Part shown: positions 39,535 through 48,057 of the stretch, piece after piece
How positions within the stretch are numbered: position 1 is the stretch's first letter
How the letters are laid out: every line of letters begins with the position of its first letter
NCBI GenBank assembly: GCA_947629385.1
Contig: CANRDO010000008.1
Location: forward strand, 1 to 64,000
Reading direction: 5' to 3'
DNA from: an uncultured Lachnospiraceae bacterium
GTDB taxonomy: Bacteria; Bacillota; Clostridia; Lachnospirales; Lachnospiraceae
DNA: 64,000 nucleotides
Position numbers and translations under genes: made by a program
Notes under the pieces: generated by a model
The model's input: only the letters and a program-made list of their open reading frames with translations
The model's database searches: none
Told to the model about the DNA's origin: nothing

Positions 39535-41532
39535 ATGATGAGTGATAGTGAATTCAGAGTAATTGCGGACAGTAACAACATACCAGGTGTGAGTATCGAG
39601 AAGGACGGCGTGCATTTCGGATGCTACGCGGCGGGAAAGGAACCGCCGACGCTGATTCTCTATAGAAAAGGGACAGAAGAGATCGCCGCGAGGCTGCCGT
39701 TCCCGAAAAGTGATGCGGCAGGCGGGCTGTATACGATGAAGGTGCAGCTACAGCCGGCGGATTATGAATATAATTTTGAAGACGGGGGCGAGATCTGTAC
39801 GGATCCGCGGGCGAGGCTTGTCGTCGGGCGTGAGGAGTTCGGACGCAGGCCGGAGGATTCGCCGCACAGTATACGTGGGGCATTTCCGGCGGGGACGTAC
39901 GACTGGGGCGGAGACAGACTGCCGCAGCTTCCCTATGATGAGACGATCATGTACCATCTGCACGTGCGCGGTTTTACGAAGCAAAAGAATTCCGGAACCC
40001 GGAAAAAAGGCACGTTTGCAGGACTACGGGATAAGATCCCGTACCTGAAGCAGCTTGGCGTCAATCAGGTCCGTCTGATGCCGGTCTACGAGTTTGCCGA
40101 GATGGTTCCGAGGTTTCCGAAGAAGAAGCATGTGGGGGCCGCATCCGGCAGGATTGATTCCGGGAACGCCTCCGGGCCGGGTCTGCAGGCCGACCAAAAG
40201 AGCGAGATAAGGATTGACCCCGGGGTGGATCCGCAGTCTGCCTCGGTCAGCATGACAAAGAATTCTGCCGTCGCGGGATCAGCTCAGCAGGTGGCGGAGG
40301 CGATGAAGTCGCTGGAGCAGTACCGCATGAATTACTGGGGCTACGGTGAGGACGCGTTTTATTTCGCGCCGAAGGCCGCTTACGCCGCGACAAAGTCTCC
40401 GGACGTGGAGTTCAAAGATATGGTAAAGGCGTTCCATGCGGAGGGCATAGAGGTGATCCTGGAATTTTCATTCCCGGATGAGATTGATTTTTCCCGGATC
40501 GATCAATGCCTGTCGTACTGGGCGACGGAGTACCATGTGGATGGCTTCGCCGTGATGACGAGGGATTCCGCGGTTGCAGAGCTTGCCAGGTTGCCGCTGT
40601 TTCGGAGCAGGAAGCTGATCTGTACCTGGTATCCGGACGAGCTCAAGCGGAATAAGGGCAGACTTCTGGCCGAGGCAAATGACAGCTTCATGAACGACTG
40701 CCGCAGAGTGCTGAAGGGGGATGAACAGTTTCTCCGTGCGTTCAGCTATCAGCTGCGCTGCAATCCGGCCGGCTGCGGACGTGTCAATTATATCACGAAT
40801 CATGACGGGTTTACGCTGATGGATCTCGTGTCCTACGACCGCAAGTACAACATGGACAACGGCGAGTACAACCGCGACGGCTCTGACTTCAACTACAGCT
40901 GGAACTGCGGCGAGGAAGGGCCTTCCCGTAAGAGAGAAATCCGGACGCTGCGCATGCGCCAGAGGAAGAACGCGTTTGCGATGCTGTTGTTTTCGCAGGG
41001 GACGCCGATGCTGCTGGCGGGAGATGAGTTTGGCAATTCGCAGAACGGCAACAATAATCCGTACTGTCACGACAGCGAGCTGAGCTGGACGGACTGGGGC
41101 GCGGCCAGGAGCAATAAGGAGCTGAGCGATTTTGTGCAGAAGGCGATTGCCTACCGCAAGGCGCACAAGGCGCTCCACCAGGAGAATGAGCTGCAGTGCA
41201 TGGATTACCGCTCGCTCGGATATCCGGATCTATCTTTTCATGGGGAGCGCGCCTGGTATGGGGATTTCGAGCAGATGGGACGAGGGCTTGGTTGCCTGTA
41301 CTGCGGGGAGTACGCGGGGGAAGATGACTTTCTATACATTGCGTATAATTTCAACTGGATCGCACAGGAGTTTGCTTTGCCGATCCTTCCGAAGGGTATG
41401 AACTGGCGTGTGGCGATGAATACATCGCAAAAGGACAGCTTTATCCCGGCAGAGGAGCAGGAAGCCCTGGAGGACACGAAAGCGTTTCAGGTGCCGGCGC
41501 GCACGGTTGTGGTTCTCGAGGGCAGGAAATGA
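39535..41532 (+). CDS. isoamylase/GlgX-like protein lacking catalytic residues
   Basis: A roughly 665-residue protein with the isoamylase layout: N-terminal CBM48-like sandwich (GVHFGCYAAGKEPPTLILYRK), GH13 barrel, C-terminal sheet. The fold-level signatures remain (YHLHVRGFTK, NHDGFTLMDLVSYDRKYNMDNGE, FSQGTPMLLAGDEFGNSQNGNNNPYC). The catalytic ones are gone: DVVYNH is EFSFPD, the nucleophile Asp of DGFRFD is Met in DGFAVM, and the acid Glu of IAEPWD is Thr in ICTWYP. A 60-residue polar insert sits near 200-260. The start at 39535 follows GATGAGGA; an ATG at 39505 is less likely. Perhaps a glycogen-binding or regulatory protein. Confidence 0.8.
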   Translation: MMSDSEFRVIADSNNIPGVSIEKDGVHFGCYAAGKEPPTLILYRKGTEEIAARLPFPKSDAAGGLYTMKVQLQPADYEYNFEDGGEICTDPRARLVVGREEFGRRPEDSPHSIRGAFPAGTYDWGGDRLPQLPYDETIMYHLHVRGFTKQKNSGTRKKGTFAGLRDKIPYLKQLGVNQVRLMPVYEFAEMVPRFPKKKHVGAASGRIDSGNASGPGLQADQKSEIRIDPGVDPQSASVSMTKNSAVAGSAQQVAEAMKSLEQYRMNYWGYGEDAFYFAPKAAYAATKSPDVEFKDMVKAFHAEGIEVILEFSFPDEIDFSRIDQCLSYWATEYHVDGFAVMTRDSAVAELARLPLFRSRKLICTWYPDELKRNKGRLLAEANDSFMNDCRRVLKGDEQFLRAFSYQLRCNPAGCGRVNYITNHDGFTLMDLVSYDRKYNMDNGEYNRDGSDFNYSWNCGEEGPSRKREIRTLRMRQRKNAFAMLLFSQGTPMLLAGDEFGNSQNGNNNPYCHDSELSWTDWGAARSNKELSDFVQKAIAYRKAHKALHQENELQCMDYRSLGYPDLSFHGERAWYGDFEQMGRGLGCLYCGEYAGEDDFLYIAYNFNWIAQEFALPILPKGMNWRVAMNTSQKDSFIPAEEQEALEDTKAFQVPARTVVVLEGRK

Positions 41533-41704
41533 CAGAGAGTTTCTCTAACAGGCCGGACCCTGCTTGCGAGGATGCGGACGCAGGAAGTGGCGAAGAAGGC
41601 TTGGAAAGCCGGAAAAGCATGGAAACCTGAAAGGGTAGAAAACGCAAAAAGCCGAAAAACGGAAAAGAGCGTGAAATAAAAAGACAGGAAATGAAGGGAA
41701 AGAT

Positions 41705-42304
41705 ATGAACGTAAATGGAAATGCATCAAAAAAACTGCCGCCGATAACTTGGGATAAGGTTCGCGGACACTTGCGCACGATCACGGAGCACAAGCTGCTC
41801 GTGATGGAGCACTGCTTCCGCATCGGGCTTTACCGGCAGGGGCTGATGCATGATCTGTCCAAATACATGCCGTCCGAGCTCCTTATGGGCTTCCGGTATT
41901 ACGACGACGGCAAGAGCAGTCCGAACAATGGCGAGCGAAAGCTTAAAGGATACTCCGACGCATGGATGCACCACAAGGGGCGCAACCGCCATCATTTCGA
42001 ATATTGGACGGACTATACGCTCAACACCGCCGACCGGAAGCATCCGCTCAAGCCGGTGCAGATGCCTCGGAAATATGTGGCGGAGATGCTGATGGACCGG
42101 ATCTGCGCATCAAAGAACTACAATAAAGATTCCTACACGCAGCATGATCCGCTCAGATATTTCGAGAAGGGCAGGAGTCACATCCTGTTGCACCCGCAGA
42201 CACATAAAGAACTGCACGGCATGCTGCGGATCCTCGACCAGAGAGGCGAGAAGGAACTGGTCCGATTCGTGAAGGAATACTATCTGAAAGGATATCCGAT
42301 TTAA
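41705..42304 (+). CDS. DUF5662-family protein
   Basis: A 199-residue soluble protein rich in His: HCFRIGLYRQGLMHDLSKYMPSELLMGFRYYDDGKS and WMHHKGRNRHHFEYWTDY are family marks and look like a metal site similar to HD proteins (inference). The function is unknown. GAAGGGAAAG precedes the ATG. The 41533-41704 gap before it is purine-rich (repeated GGAAAAG-like runs) and has no gene. It converges with luxS six bases later. Confidence 0.8.
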   Translation: MNVNGNASKKLPPITWDKVRGHLRTITEHKLLVMEHCFRIGLYRQGLMHDLSKYMPSELLMGFRYYDDGKSSPNNGERKLKGYSDAWMHHKGRNRHHFEYWTDYTLNTADRKHPLKPVQMPRKYVAEMLMDRICASKNYNKDSYTQHDPLRYFEKGRSHILLHPQTHKELHGMLRILDQRGEKELVRFVKEYYLKGYPI

Positions 42305-42310
42305 TAATCC

Positions 42311-42790
42311 TTATGTCGGATAGATCAGACGATCAGTCCCAATGTCAGTGAGCACCTCGCGCAGATAGCGGTCGGCAAGCCAGTTCGCCATCGGGAGATT
42401 CATGTCGAGGTAGTTGCCGCAGTCCTTTGCGCAGGCGCCCGGCACTTCACCCTGAAAATCGCGGATAAAGGTAAACATCTTCACCATGAGAGGGACGATA
42501 TCCTTTGACTCATAGTCGCCTGCAAGCAGGAGGTAGAAGCCGGTACGGCAGCCCATCGGGCCGAAATAGACGGTCTTGTCCGCGTACTGAGGATGGTTGC
42601 GCAAGAACGTCGCCCCGAGATGCTCGATCGTGTGCACCTCTGCGGTGTTCATGACCGGCTCGCTGTTTGGCTTTGTCATGCGAATGTCAAAGGTGGTGAC
42701 GGTCTCCGCGCCGACGTGGTCTTTCCGTGAGACATAGAGTCCCGGGAGGAGTTTTATGTGGTCGATGGTGAAGCTTGCGATTTTTTCCAT
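42311..42790 (-). CDS. luxS: S-ribosylhomocysteine lyase
   Basis: Cleaves S-ribosylhomocysteine to homocysteine and the AI-2 precursor. The 159-residue protein has zinc ligands H53 and H57 in HTIEHLGA, a third from C124 (CAKDCGNY), and catalytic C81 (GPMGCRTGFYLL). AAAGGAA precedes the ATG at 42790. A GCGAC/GTCGC hairpin lies upstream at about 42834-42851. Confidence 0.96.
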   Translation of the reverse strand: MEKIASFTIDHIKLLPGLYVSRKDHVGAETVTTFDIRMTKPNSEPVMNTAEVHTIEHLGATFLRNHPQYADKTVYFGPMGCRTGFYLLLAGDYESKDIVPLMVKMFTFIRDFQGEVPGACAKDCGNYLDMNLPMANWLADRYLREVLTDIGTDRLIYPT

Positions 42791-42943
42791 GATTGATCGA
42801 TTCCTTTCCTGATAATATGCTCCAATTGATATTGCGACCAAAGCTGTCGCGGGCGTGTCTGTTCAAATGGGAGCAGACCGCTTTGCGGCAGTTTGTCTGC
42901 CAGATTACTGGTATTTTAACAGATGAGACAGATTTGCACAACC

Positions 42944-42972
42944 TTGACTTTGCTATAGGGAAATGATAAAAT
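42944..42972 (+). promoter_or_regulatory. promoter of trpS
   Basis: TTGACT (42944-42949) and TAAAAT (42967-42972) are 17 bases apart. No T-box consensus lies between it and the gene. Confidence 0.7.
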
Positions 42973-43003
42973 TGCGTTAATGTTTTTACTGGGAGGGACG
43001 ATT

Positions 43004-44008
43004 ATGATCGACAACAAAAAGGTATTGTTCAGTGGGATGCAGGCGACAGGTTCGCTTACTTTGGGAAATTATCTCGGCGCCCTGAAGAATTGGGTGAAGC
43101 TGAGTGATGAATATGAGTGCTTTTATTCGGTGGTTGACATGCATTCGATCACGGTACGGCAGGATCCGGCGACGCTGCGGAAGCGTGCGCGTGCGCTTTT
43201 GACGCTCTACATCGCAGCCGGACTCGATCCGGAGAAAAACTGCCTGTACTATCAGTCGCATGTCTCCGCGCACGCGGAGCTCGCGTGGATTTTGGACTGC
43301 TTTACCTACATGGGCGAGCTGAATCGCATGACGCAGTTCAAGGACAAGGCGGCAAAGCATGCGGACAACATCAACGCCGGACTGTACACCTACCCGGTGC
43401 TCATGGCGGCGGACATCCTGCTGTACCAGGCGGACGTTGTGCCGGTCGGGATCGATCAGATGCAGCATCTGGAGCTGACGCGCGACGTCGCGCAGCGCTT
43501 TAACGCGATCTACGGCGACGTGTTCACAATCCCCGAGGCCTACATCGGCAAGGCCGGGGCGAAGATCATGAGCCTGCAGGATCCGACAAAGAAGATGAGC
43601 AAGTCGGACGAAAACCCGAACGCCAGCATTTACCTCATGGATGATCCGGATACGATCCGTAGGAAGTGCAAGCGTGCTGTGACAGATTCGGTCGGCGAGA
43701 TTCGCTACTGCGAGGAGCAGCCGGGCGTGCGCAACCTGATCGACATCTACTGCGCGTGCCTGAACAAGACGCCGGACGAGGTCGTGAAGGAGTTCGCGGG
43801 CAGCGGCTATGGTCAGTTCAAGGAGGCGGTCGGCGAGGCGGTCGTCTCAGTGCTTGAGCCGCTTCAGAAGCGCGTCGCGGAGCTTGAGCGGGACAAGGCC
43901 TACATCGATAGTGCGATCAAGAACAACGCCGAGAAGGCAAACTACTATGCCCAGAAGACGCTGCGCAAGGTGCAGAAGAAGGTCGGCTTCCCGGAGAAGG
44001 TTCGTTGA
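43004..44008 (+). CDS. trpS: tryptophanyl-tRNA synthetase
   Basis: A class-I synthetase of 334 residues: TGSLTLGNYLGALKNW carries the HIGH-type motif, DQMQHLELTRDVAQRFN binds substrate, and KKMSKSDENPNASIYLMDDPDTIRRK is KMSKS with the family context. The ATG at 43004 follows GGGAGGG; the frame from 42980 lacks a site. Confidence 0.96.
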   Translation: MIDNKKVLFSGMQATGSLTLGNYLGALKNWVKLSDEYECFYSVVDMHSITVRQDPATLRKRARALLTLYIAAGLDPEKNCLYYQSHVSAHAELAWILDCFTYMGELNRMTQFKDKAAKHADNINAGLYTYPVLMAADILLYQADVVPVGIDQMQHLELTRDVAQRFNAIYGDVFTIPEAYIGKAGAKIMSLQDPTKKMSKSDENPNASIYLMDDPDTIRRKCKRAVTDSVGEIRYCEEQPGVRNLIDIYCACLNKTPDEVVKEFAGSGYGQFKEAVGEAVVSVLEPLQKRVAELERDKAYIDSAIKNNAEKANYYAQKTLRKVQKKVGFPEKVR

Positions 44009-44033
44009 GGGAAAGTATAATTTTAAAATGTAA

Positions 44034-44064
44034 AGTATGTCCTCTGCCGGGGACATATTTTATT
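44034..44064 (+). terminator. terminator of trpS
   Basis: ATGTCC and GGGACAT form a short GC stem followed by ATTTTATTTTG. Confidence 0.7.
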
Positions 44065-44203
44065 TTGTGGAAAGAATAAGGAGTGGTGATACCTGCGACA
44101 TGTCCGTGATAAACTTGCATGAAATACTATAACTTATTATTCTTGACAAATTAAGATTATAATATTAATATAATTATGCAAATATGATAAATAAGGTGAT
44201 TGT

Positions 44204-44545
44204 ATGAAGCTGAATGGGAACGAAAGGGAACAGGATATCCTGAGGGAGCTTGGAACCAGAATCAGGCAGTATCGCATCGCGCTGAACATTACGCAGGCAG
44301 AGCTCGCGGACAGATGCGGCATTTCCTCCAGCACAGAGGTGCGCATCGAGAGCGGCGTAGACTCCAAAATCTCGAATTATATAAAAATTTTGAAGTCACT
44401 GGGGCTTGCCCAAAATCTGGATCTGTTGATTCCGGAGCCGCAGCCGGATTTTAAGGCGCTGTATGAGCGAAAGCCGGCAAGACAGAGAGCGAGATCAAAT
44501 AAAGCCGGATCCGGATCAGGCTGGGTCTGGGGAGAAGACGAGTGA
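44204..44545 (+). CDS. HipB-like Xre-family antitoxin/repressor
   Basis: A 113-residue protein with an N-terminal helix-turn-helix (ELGTRIRQYRIALNITQAELADRCGISSSTEVRIESG) and a basic, disordered C-tail (RQRARSNKAGSGSGW). It precedes a hipA-type gene by 15 bases, the usual antitoxin-toxin order. TTGACA at 44143 in an AT-rich palindromic stretch is the probable promoter area; the -10 box is ambiguous. Confidence 0.88.
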   Translation: MKLNGNEREQDILRELGTRIRQYRIALNITQAELADRCGISSSTEVRIESGVDSKISNYIKILKSLGLAQNLDLLIPEPQPDFKALYERKPARQRARSNKAGSGSGWVWGEDE

Positions 44546-44560
44546 AGGGAGAGGTAGACG

Positions 44561-45853
44561 ATGGCTGTAGAGACAGTAAAAGTAAAACTGTGGGGATCCA
44601 CGATAGGCTATCTGCACAGACAAGGGAGCGGGCCGATTGGGTTTCAGTACGACAGGAATTTTCTGGGAAGCGGTATAGAAGTCGCCCCGCTCACGATGCC
44701 GCTGTCTGAGCTGACTTATTCATTTCCTGCGCTGCCAGAAGCGACCTACAGCGGACTGCCGGGAATATTTGCGGACTCCCTGCCCGATAAATTCGGTAAT
44801 ATCGTGATAAGAAGTTATCTGTTAAGCCAGGGCAGGACGGAGAATGATCTGACCGCGCTTGAAAAGCTGTGCTATATGGGACAAAGGGGCATGGGAGCCC
44901 TGGAATACGAGCCCTCAGCTGACCTTGTCGATGTCGGAAAAGAGATTGACATCGATGCCCTGACAAAGCTTGCCTCCGATATTTTATCAGAAAGAGAGAG
45001 CCTGCATATCGCACATGATCAGAATATGATCGCGCAATTAATGCAGGGAAGCTCCTCTGTCGGCGGGGCAAGAGCCAAGACGCTCATCGCATGGAACTCG
45101 GACACAGGCGAGATCCGTTCCGGACAGATCGATGCAGGGGAGGGGTTTGGGTACTGGCTGCTGAAATTTGATGATATCTCCAATAACAGAGACAAGGATC
45201 AGGAGCCGGACAGCAGGGAGTACACGAGAATCGAATACGCGTATTATCTCATGGCGGAAGAAGCGGGGATTAATATGAGCGAATGCCGCTTATACAGGGA
45301 GAACGGCAGGGCGCATTTCATGACGAAGCGGTTCGACCGTACAGACGACAATGGGGAAAAGCTTCATATGCAGAGCCTGTGCGCGATGGCGCATATGGAT
45401 TTCAATTCTCCCAGGATCTATTCTTATGAGGATGCGTTTCATGTGATGAGACAGCTTAAGCTCCCCCACAGTGATTTCCTGCAGCTGTACAGAAGGATGC
45501 TGTTTAATGAATGTGCCAGAAATTACGATGATCATACAAAGAATATTACTTTTCTGATGGATAAAAAGGGGCGATGGCGTTTATCGCCGGCGTATGACAT
45601 GACGTTTTCATACAATGCGAACAGCATCTGGGTAAACGCACATCAAATGCTGATCAATGGCAAAGCGGACAGTATAAGCGAAGCGGATCTCAGAGAGGTT
45701 GCCAAAAAGGCCGGAATAAAAAGGGCAGAAGCAGAGAAATGTATGAATCAGGTTCGGGAAGCTGTCTCGAAATGGAGAGGTTTTGCGGAAACCGCAGAGC
45801 TTTCTCTGAAAAATACAGAGCGGATTGAGAGATTCCTCAAACCAGAGCGCTGA
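44561..45853 (+). CDS. HipA-family serine/threonine kinase toxin
   Basis: A 430-residue protein. Residues 1-110 form the Couple_hipA part (LPLSELTYSFPALPEATYSGLPGIFADSLPDKFG). The kinase follows: SSSVGGARAKTLIAW (phosphate loop), YWLLKFD, MTKRFDR, NECARNYDDHTKNITFLMD (catalytic DDHxKN) and LSPAYDMTF (metal Asp). Characterised HipA kinases phosphorylate GltX. An intact gltX lies about 9 kb upstream here, though this need not be significant. AGGGAGAGG precedes the ATG. Confidence 0.93.
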   Translation: MAVETVKVKLWGSTIGYLHRQGSGPIGFQYDRNFLGSGIEVAPLTMPLSELTYSFPALPEATYSGLPGIFADSLPDKFGNIVIRSYLLSQGRTENDLTALEKLCYMGQRGMGALEYEPSADLVDVGKEIDIDALTKLASDILSERESLHIAHDQNMIAQLMQGSSSVGGARAKTLIAWNSDTGEIRSGQIDAGEGFGYWLLKFDDISNNRDKDQEPDSREYTRIEYAYYLMAEEAGINMSECRLYRENGRAHFMTKRFDRTDDNGEKLHMQSLCAMAHMDFNSPRIYSYEDAFHVMRQLKLPHSDFLQLYRRMLFNECARNYDDHTKNITFLMDKKGRWRLSPAYDMTFSYNANSIWVNAHQMLINGKADSISEADLREVAKKAGIKRAEAEKCMNQVREAVSKWRGFAETAELSLKNTERIERFLKPER

Positions 45854-45883
45854 GGGCAGATCCCGCAGGCTGCGCGGCGAAGC

Positions 45884-46933
45884 CTATGCGGAATCGTCCG
45901 GGCAAACGACACGTCTCATATCCTCCGGCATCGCGCAGGTGAAAGAGAGCGGTTCGCCCGTGATCGGGTGCGGGAACTCCAGCTTGTGTGAGTGCAGCGC
46001 CTGACGACGAATTGACAGTATCGGATTGTCGGACGGCAGATATGCCGCTTGCACACTGCCCGTCTGAGCGATATTTGCCGGCATACTATGATTTAAATCC
46101 TGATTTAAATCCCTTGCTTGTGAAATGGAATCTTGCGCGCGAACAGGATTGTAGAGAAAATCCCCGATGAGCGGATGACCGATATGGCTCATGTGCACGC
46201 GGATCTGGTGTGTGCGGCCTGTCTCAAGCGTAACGGCGGCAAGGGAGAGGTATCGGCTCTGTGAATCAGGAGAAGACTGGCAATCCCGGACGCTTAACCT
46301 GCGAAAATGTGTCACGGCGCGCTGTCCGTGTTCAAAATCCACGCAGCGCATCAAAACCGAGCCTTCGAGGCGTGCGATCGGCGCATCAATTGTGCCGGAC
46401 TCCGGCAAAATCCCTTCGACGATGGCGAGATATTCCCGGTGAATCTGCCGTTCGGCGGACATGCGGGAGAGAATCGCGCTGCTCAGATAATGTTTTGCGA
46501 TGATAAGAAGACCGCTGGTGTCGCGGTCGAGGCGGTTGATACAGCGATAGACGAAAGGAATTCCCTGCGAGATAAAATAATACATAACGCCGTTCGCAAG
46601 CGTGTTTTCATAATTGTTGATAGAGGGGTGGATCGGCATGTCGCTCGGCTTGTTAATGACAAGCAAATCCTCATCCTCATAGACGATGTCCAGAGGCATT
46701 TGTACGGGCACAAGATCAGCGGAGGACTGATCCTCGACGATGCGTATCGTCAGGACATCCCCCGCTTTTAATTTCTGATTCGTATAGGCCCAGTCTTCGC
46801 CTAGCAAAATTCCGCGCTCTGTCTGCTTGAGCCGTGTCAGCACATGGTGCGAACACCCGCGTCCACGCAGGAACTGCTCGACGGTCATATCTTCATGAAT
46901 CTGTCTGATATTCCAATTGATTGTTCGTGTCAT
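45884..46933 (-). CDS. RluA-family pseudouridine synthase
   Basis: A 349-residue enzyme with an S4-like N-terminus (TVEQFLRGRGCSHHVLTRLKQTERGILL) and the catalytic segment CINRLDRDTSGLLIIAKH (catalytic Asp in RLDRDTSG), plus LETGRTHQIRVHMSHIGHPLIGD. A 40-residue insert near 278-318 (QARDLNQDLNHSMPANIAQTG) is unusual. Its ATG overlaps the potD stop by one base (TGATG), so it is the last gene of the polyamine operon. Confidence 0.92.
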   Translation of the reverse strand: MTRTINWNIRQIHEDMTVEQFLRGRGCSHHVLTRLKQTERGILLGEDWAYTNQKLKAGDVLTIRIVEDQSSADLVPVQMPLDIVYEDEDLLVINKPSDMPIHPSINNYENTLANGVMYYFISQGIPFVYRCINRLDRDTSGLLIIAKHYLSSAILSRMSAERQIHREYLAIVEGILPESGTIDAPIARLEGSVLMRCVDFEHGQRAVTHFRRLSVRDCQSSPDSQSRYLSLAAVTLETGRTHQIRVHMSHIGHPLIGDFLYNPVRAQDSISQARDLNQDLNHSMPANIAQTGSVQAAYLPSDNPILSIRRQALHSHKLEFPHPITGEPLSFTCAMPEDMRRVVCPDDSA

Positions 46934-48006
46934 CAGCTCGACTTCACCTTGTTCCAGTAATCATTGTACATATTGTCGACCTCGTCCCCGAGATACTGGA
47001 AGGTCTCACAGCGTGCCATGTCCTCAGCGGGCGGGAACGCGATTGTGCTGTTCTTGATGTCCTCATCCTCAATCAGCTCGCGCGCCGCCATGTTCGGAGT
47101 GGAGTAGGTGATGTACTCGAAATTCTTCAGCGCGATCTCTGCCTCGCACATGTAATTGATGAACTTCTCGGCATTTTCCTTGTTCTCGGCATTCTTCGGG
47201 ATGACCCAGCTGTCAATCCAGATGTTGGAGCCCTCGTCCGGGATCACATATTCCAGATTTTCGTTTTCGCGCTGCGTGTAGATCGCTTCGCCGGAGTAGA
47301 TGACGCCCAGAGCGGCTTCGTCGCCGATCATCTTGTCGCGCACCTCGTCGATCACATAGGCCTGCACGAGCGGCTTCTGCTCAATCAGGGTGTCCGCGGC
47401 CTCGGAGAGCTCATCCTCGCTGGTCGTGTTGAGTGAGTAGCCGAGCCGCTTCAGAGCGACCGCAAACGCGTCGCGCACGCTGTTCTGCATCAGGATATTG
47501 TCCGCGTATTTCTCATCCCAGAGGATATCCCAGCTCGTGACCGGTTCGTCGACCATCGTCTTGTTGTAGAGGATGCCGACCGTGCCCCAGCAGTAGGGGA
47601 CGGAGTACTTGTTCTCCGGGTCGAAGCCTTTCGAGGCTTCCAGATATTCCTCACCGATGTTTTTCAGATTCGGAATGTTGTCAAAATTGATCTCCGCGAG
47701 CAGATCGTTCTGGATCATCCGCTGGATCATATAGTCGGACGGGCAGACGACGTCGTAGGACACGGCGCCGGTCTCGATCTTCGGGTACATGATCTCGTTC
47801 GTCTCGAACTCATCGTATACGACCTCGATGCCGGTCTCCTCCTCGAACATGTCGAGCACGTCCGGATCGATATACTCGCCCCAGTTGTAGACCACGACCT
47901 TGCCCGCGTCGGCGGACTTGGAGCTCTCAGACTTTGAGCCACCACAGCCGGTCAGCAGCGACGCCGAGAGCACTCCGGCCAGTAAAATGCAGATCATTCT
48001 TTTCAT
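46933..48006 (-). CDS. potD: polyamine ABC transporter substrate-binding lipoprotein
   Basis: A 357-residue lipoprotein: the signal peptide ends in LLTGC with C21 as lipidation site. VVYNWGEYIDPDVLDMFEEETGIEVVYDEFETNE is the typical PotD/PotF N-terminus, and YVIPDEGSNIWIDSWVIPKNAENKENAEKFINYM the C-lobe. It captures spermidine or putrescine outside the membrane. It is the fourth gene of the potABCD order. Confidence 0.94.
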   Translation of the reverse strand: MKRMICILLAGVLSASLLTGCGGSKSESSKSADAGKVVVYNWGEYIDPDVLDMFEEETGIEVVYDEFETNEIMYPKIETGAVSYDVVCPSDYMIQRMIQNDLLAEINFDNIPNLKNIGEEYLEASKGFDPENKYSVPYCWGTVGILYNKTMVDEPVTSWDILWDEKYADNILMQNSVRDAFAVALKRLGYSLNTTSEDELSEAADTLIEQKPLVQAYVIDEVRDKMIGDEAALGVIYSGEAIYTQRENENLEYVIPDEGSNIWIDSWVIPKNAENKENAEKFINYMCEAEIALKNFEYITYSTPNMAARELIEDEDIKNSTIAFPPAEDMARCETFQYLGDEVDNMYNDYWNKVKSS

Positions 48007-48057
48007 AATAAATTCCTCCTCGTTAATCGCATTTATTATATTGAATTTGTGTATAGT

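Noticed and set aside
41533..41704. Minus-strand Phe/Ser-rich frames in the gap before the DUF5662 gene
   Set aside because: They come from purine-run composition and have no start signals.
42791..43003. T-box riboswitch upstream of trpS
   Set aside because: No AGGGTGGNACCGCG-type antiterminator segment or specifier stem can be seen; the same applies to the short gap before gltX.
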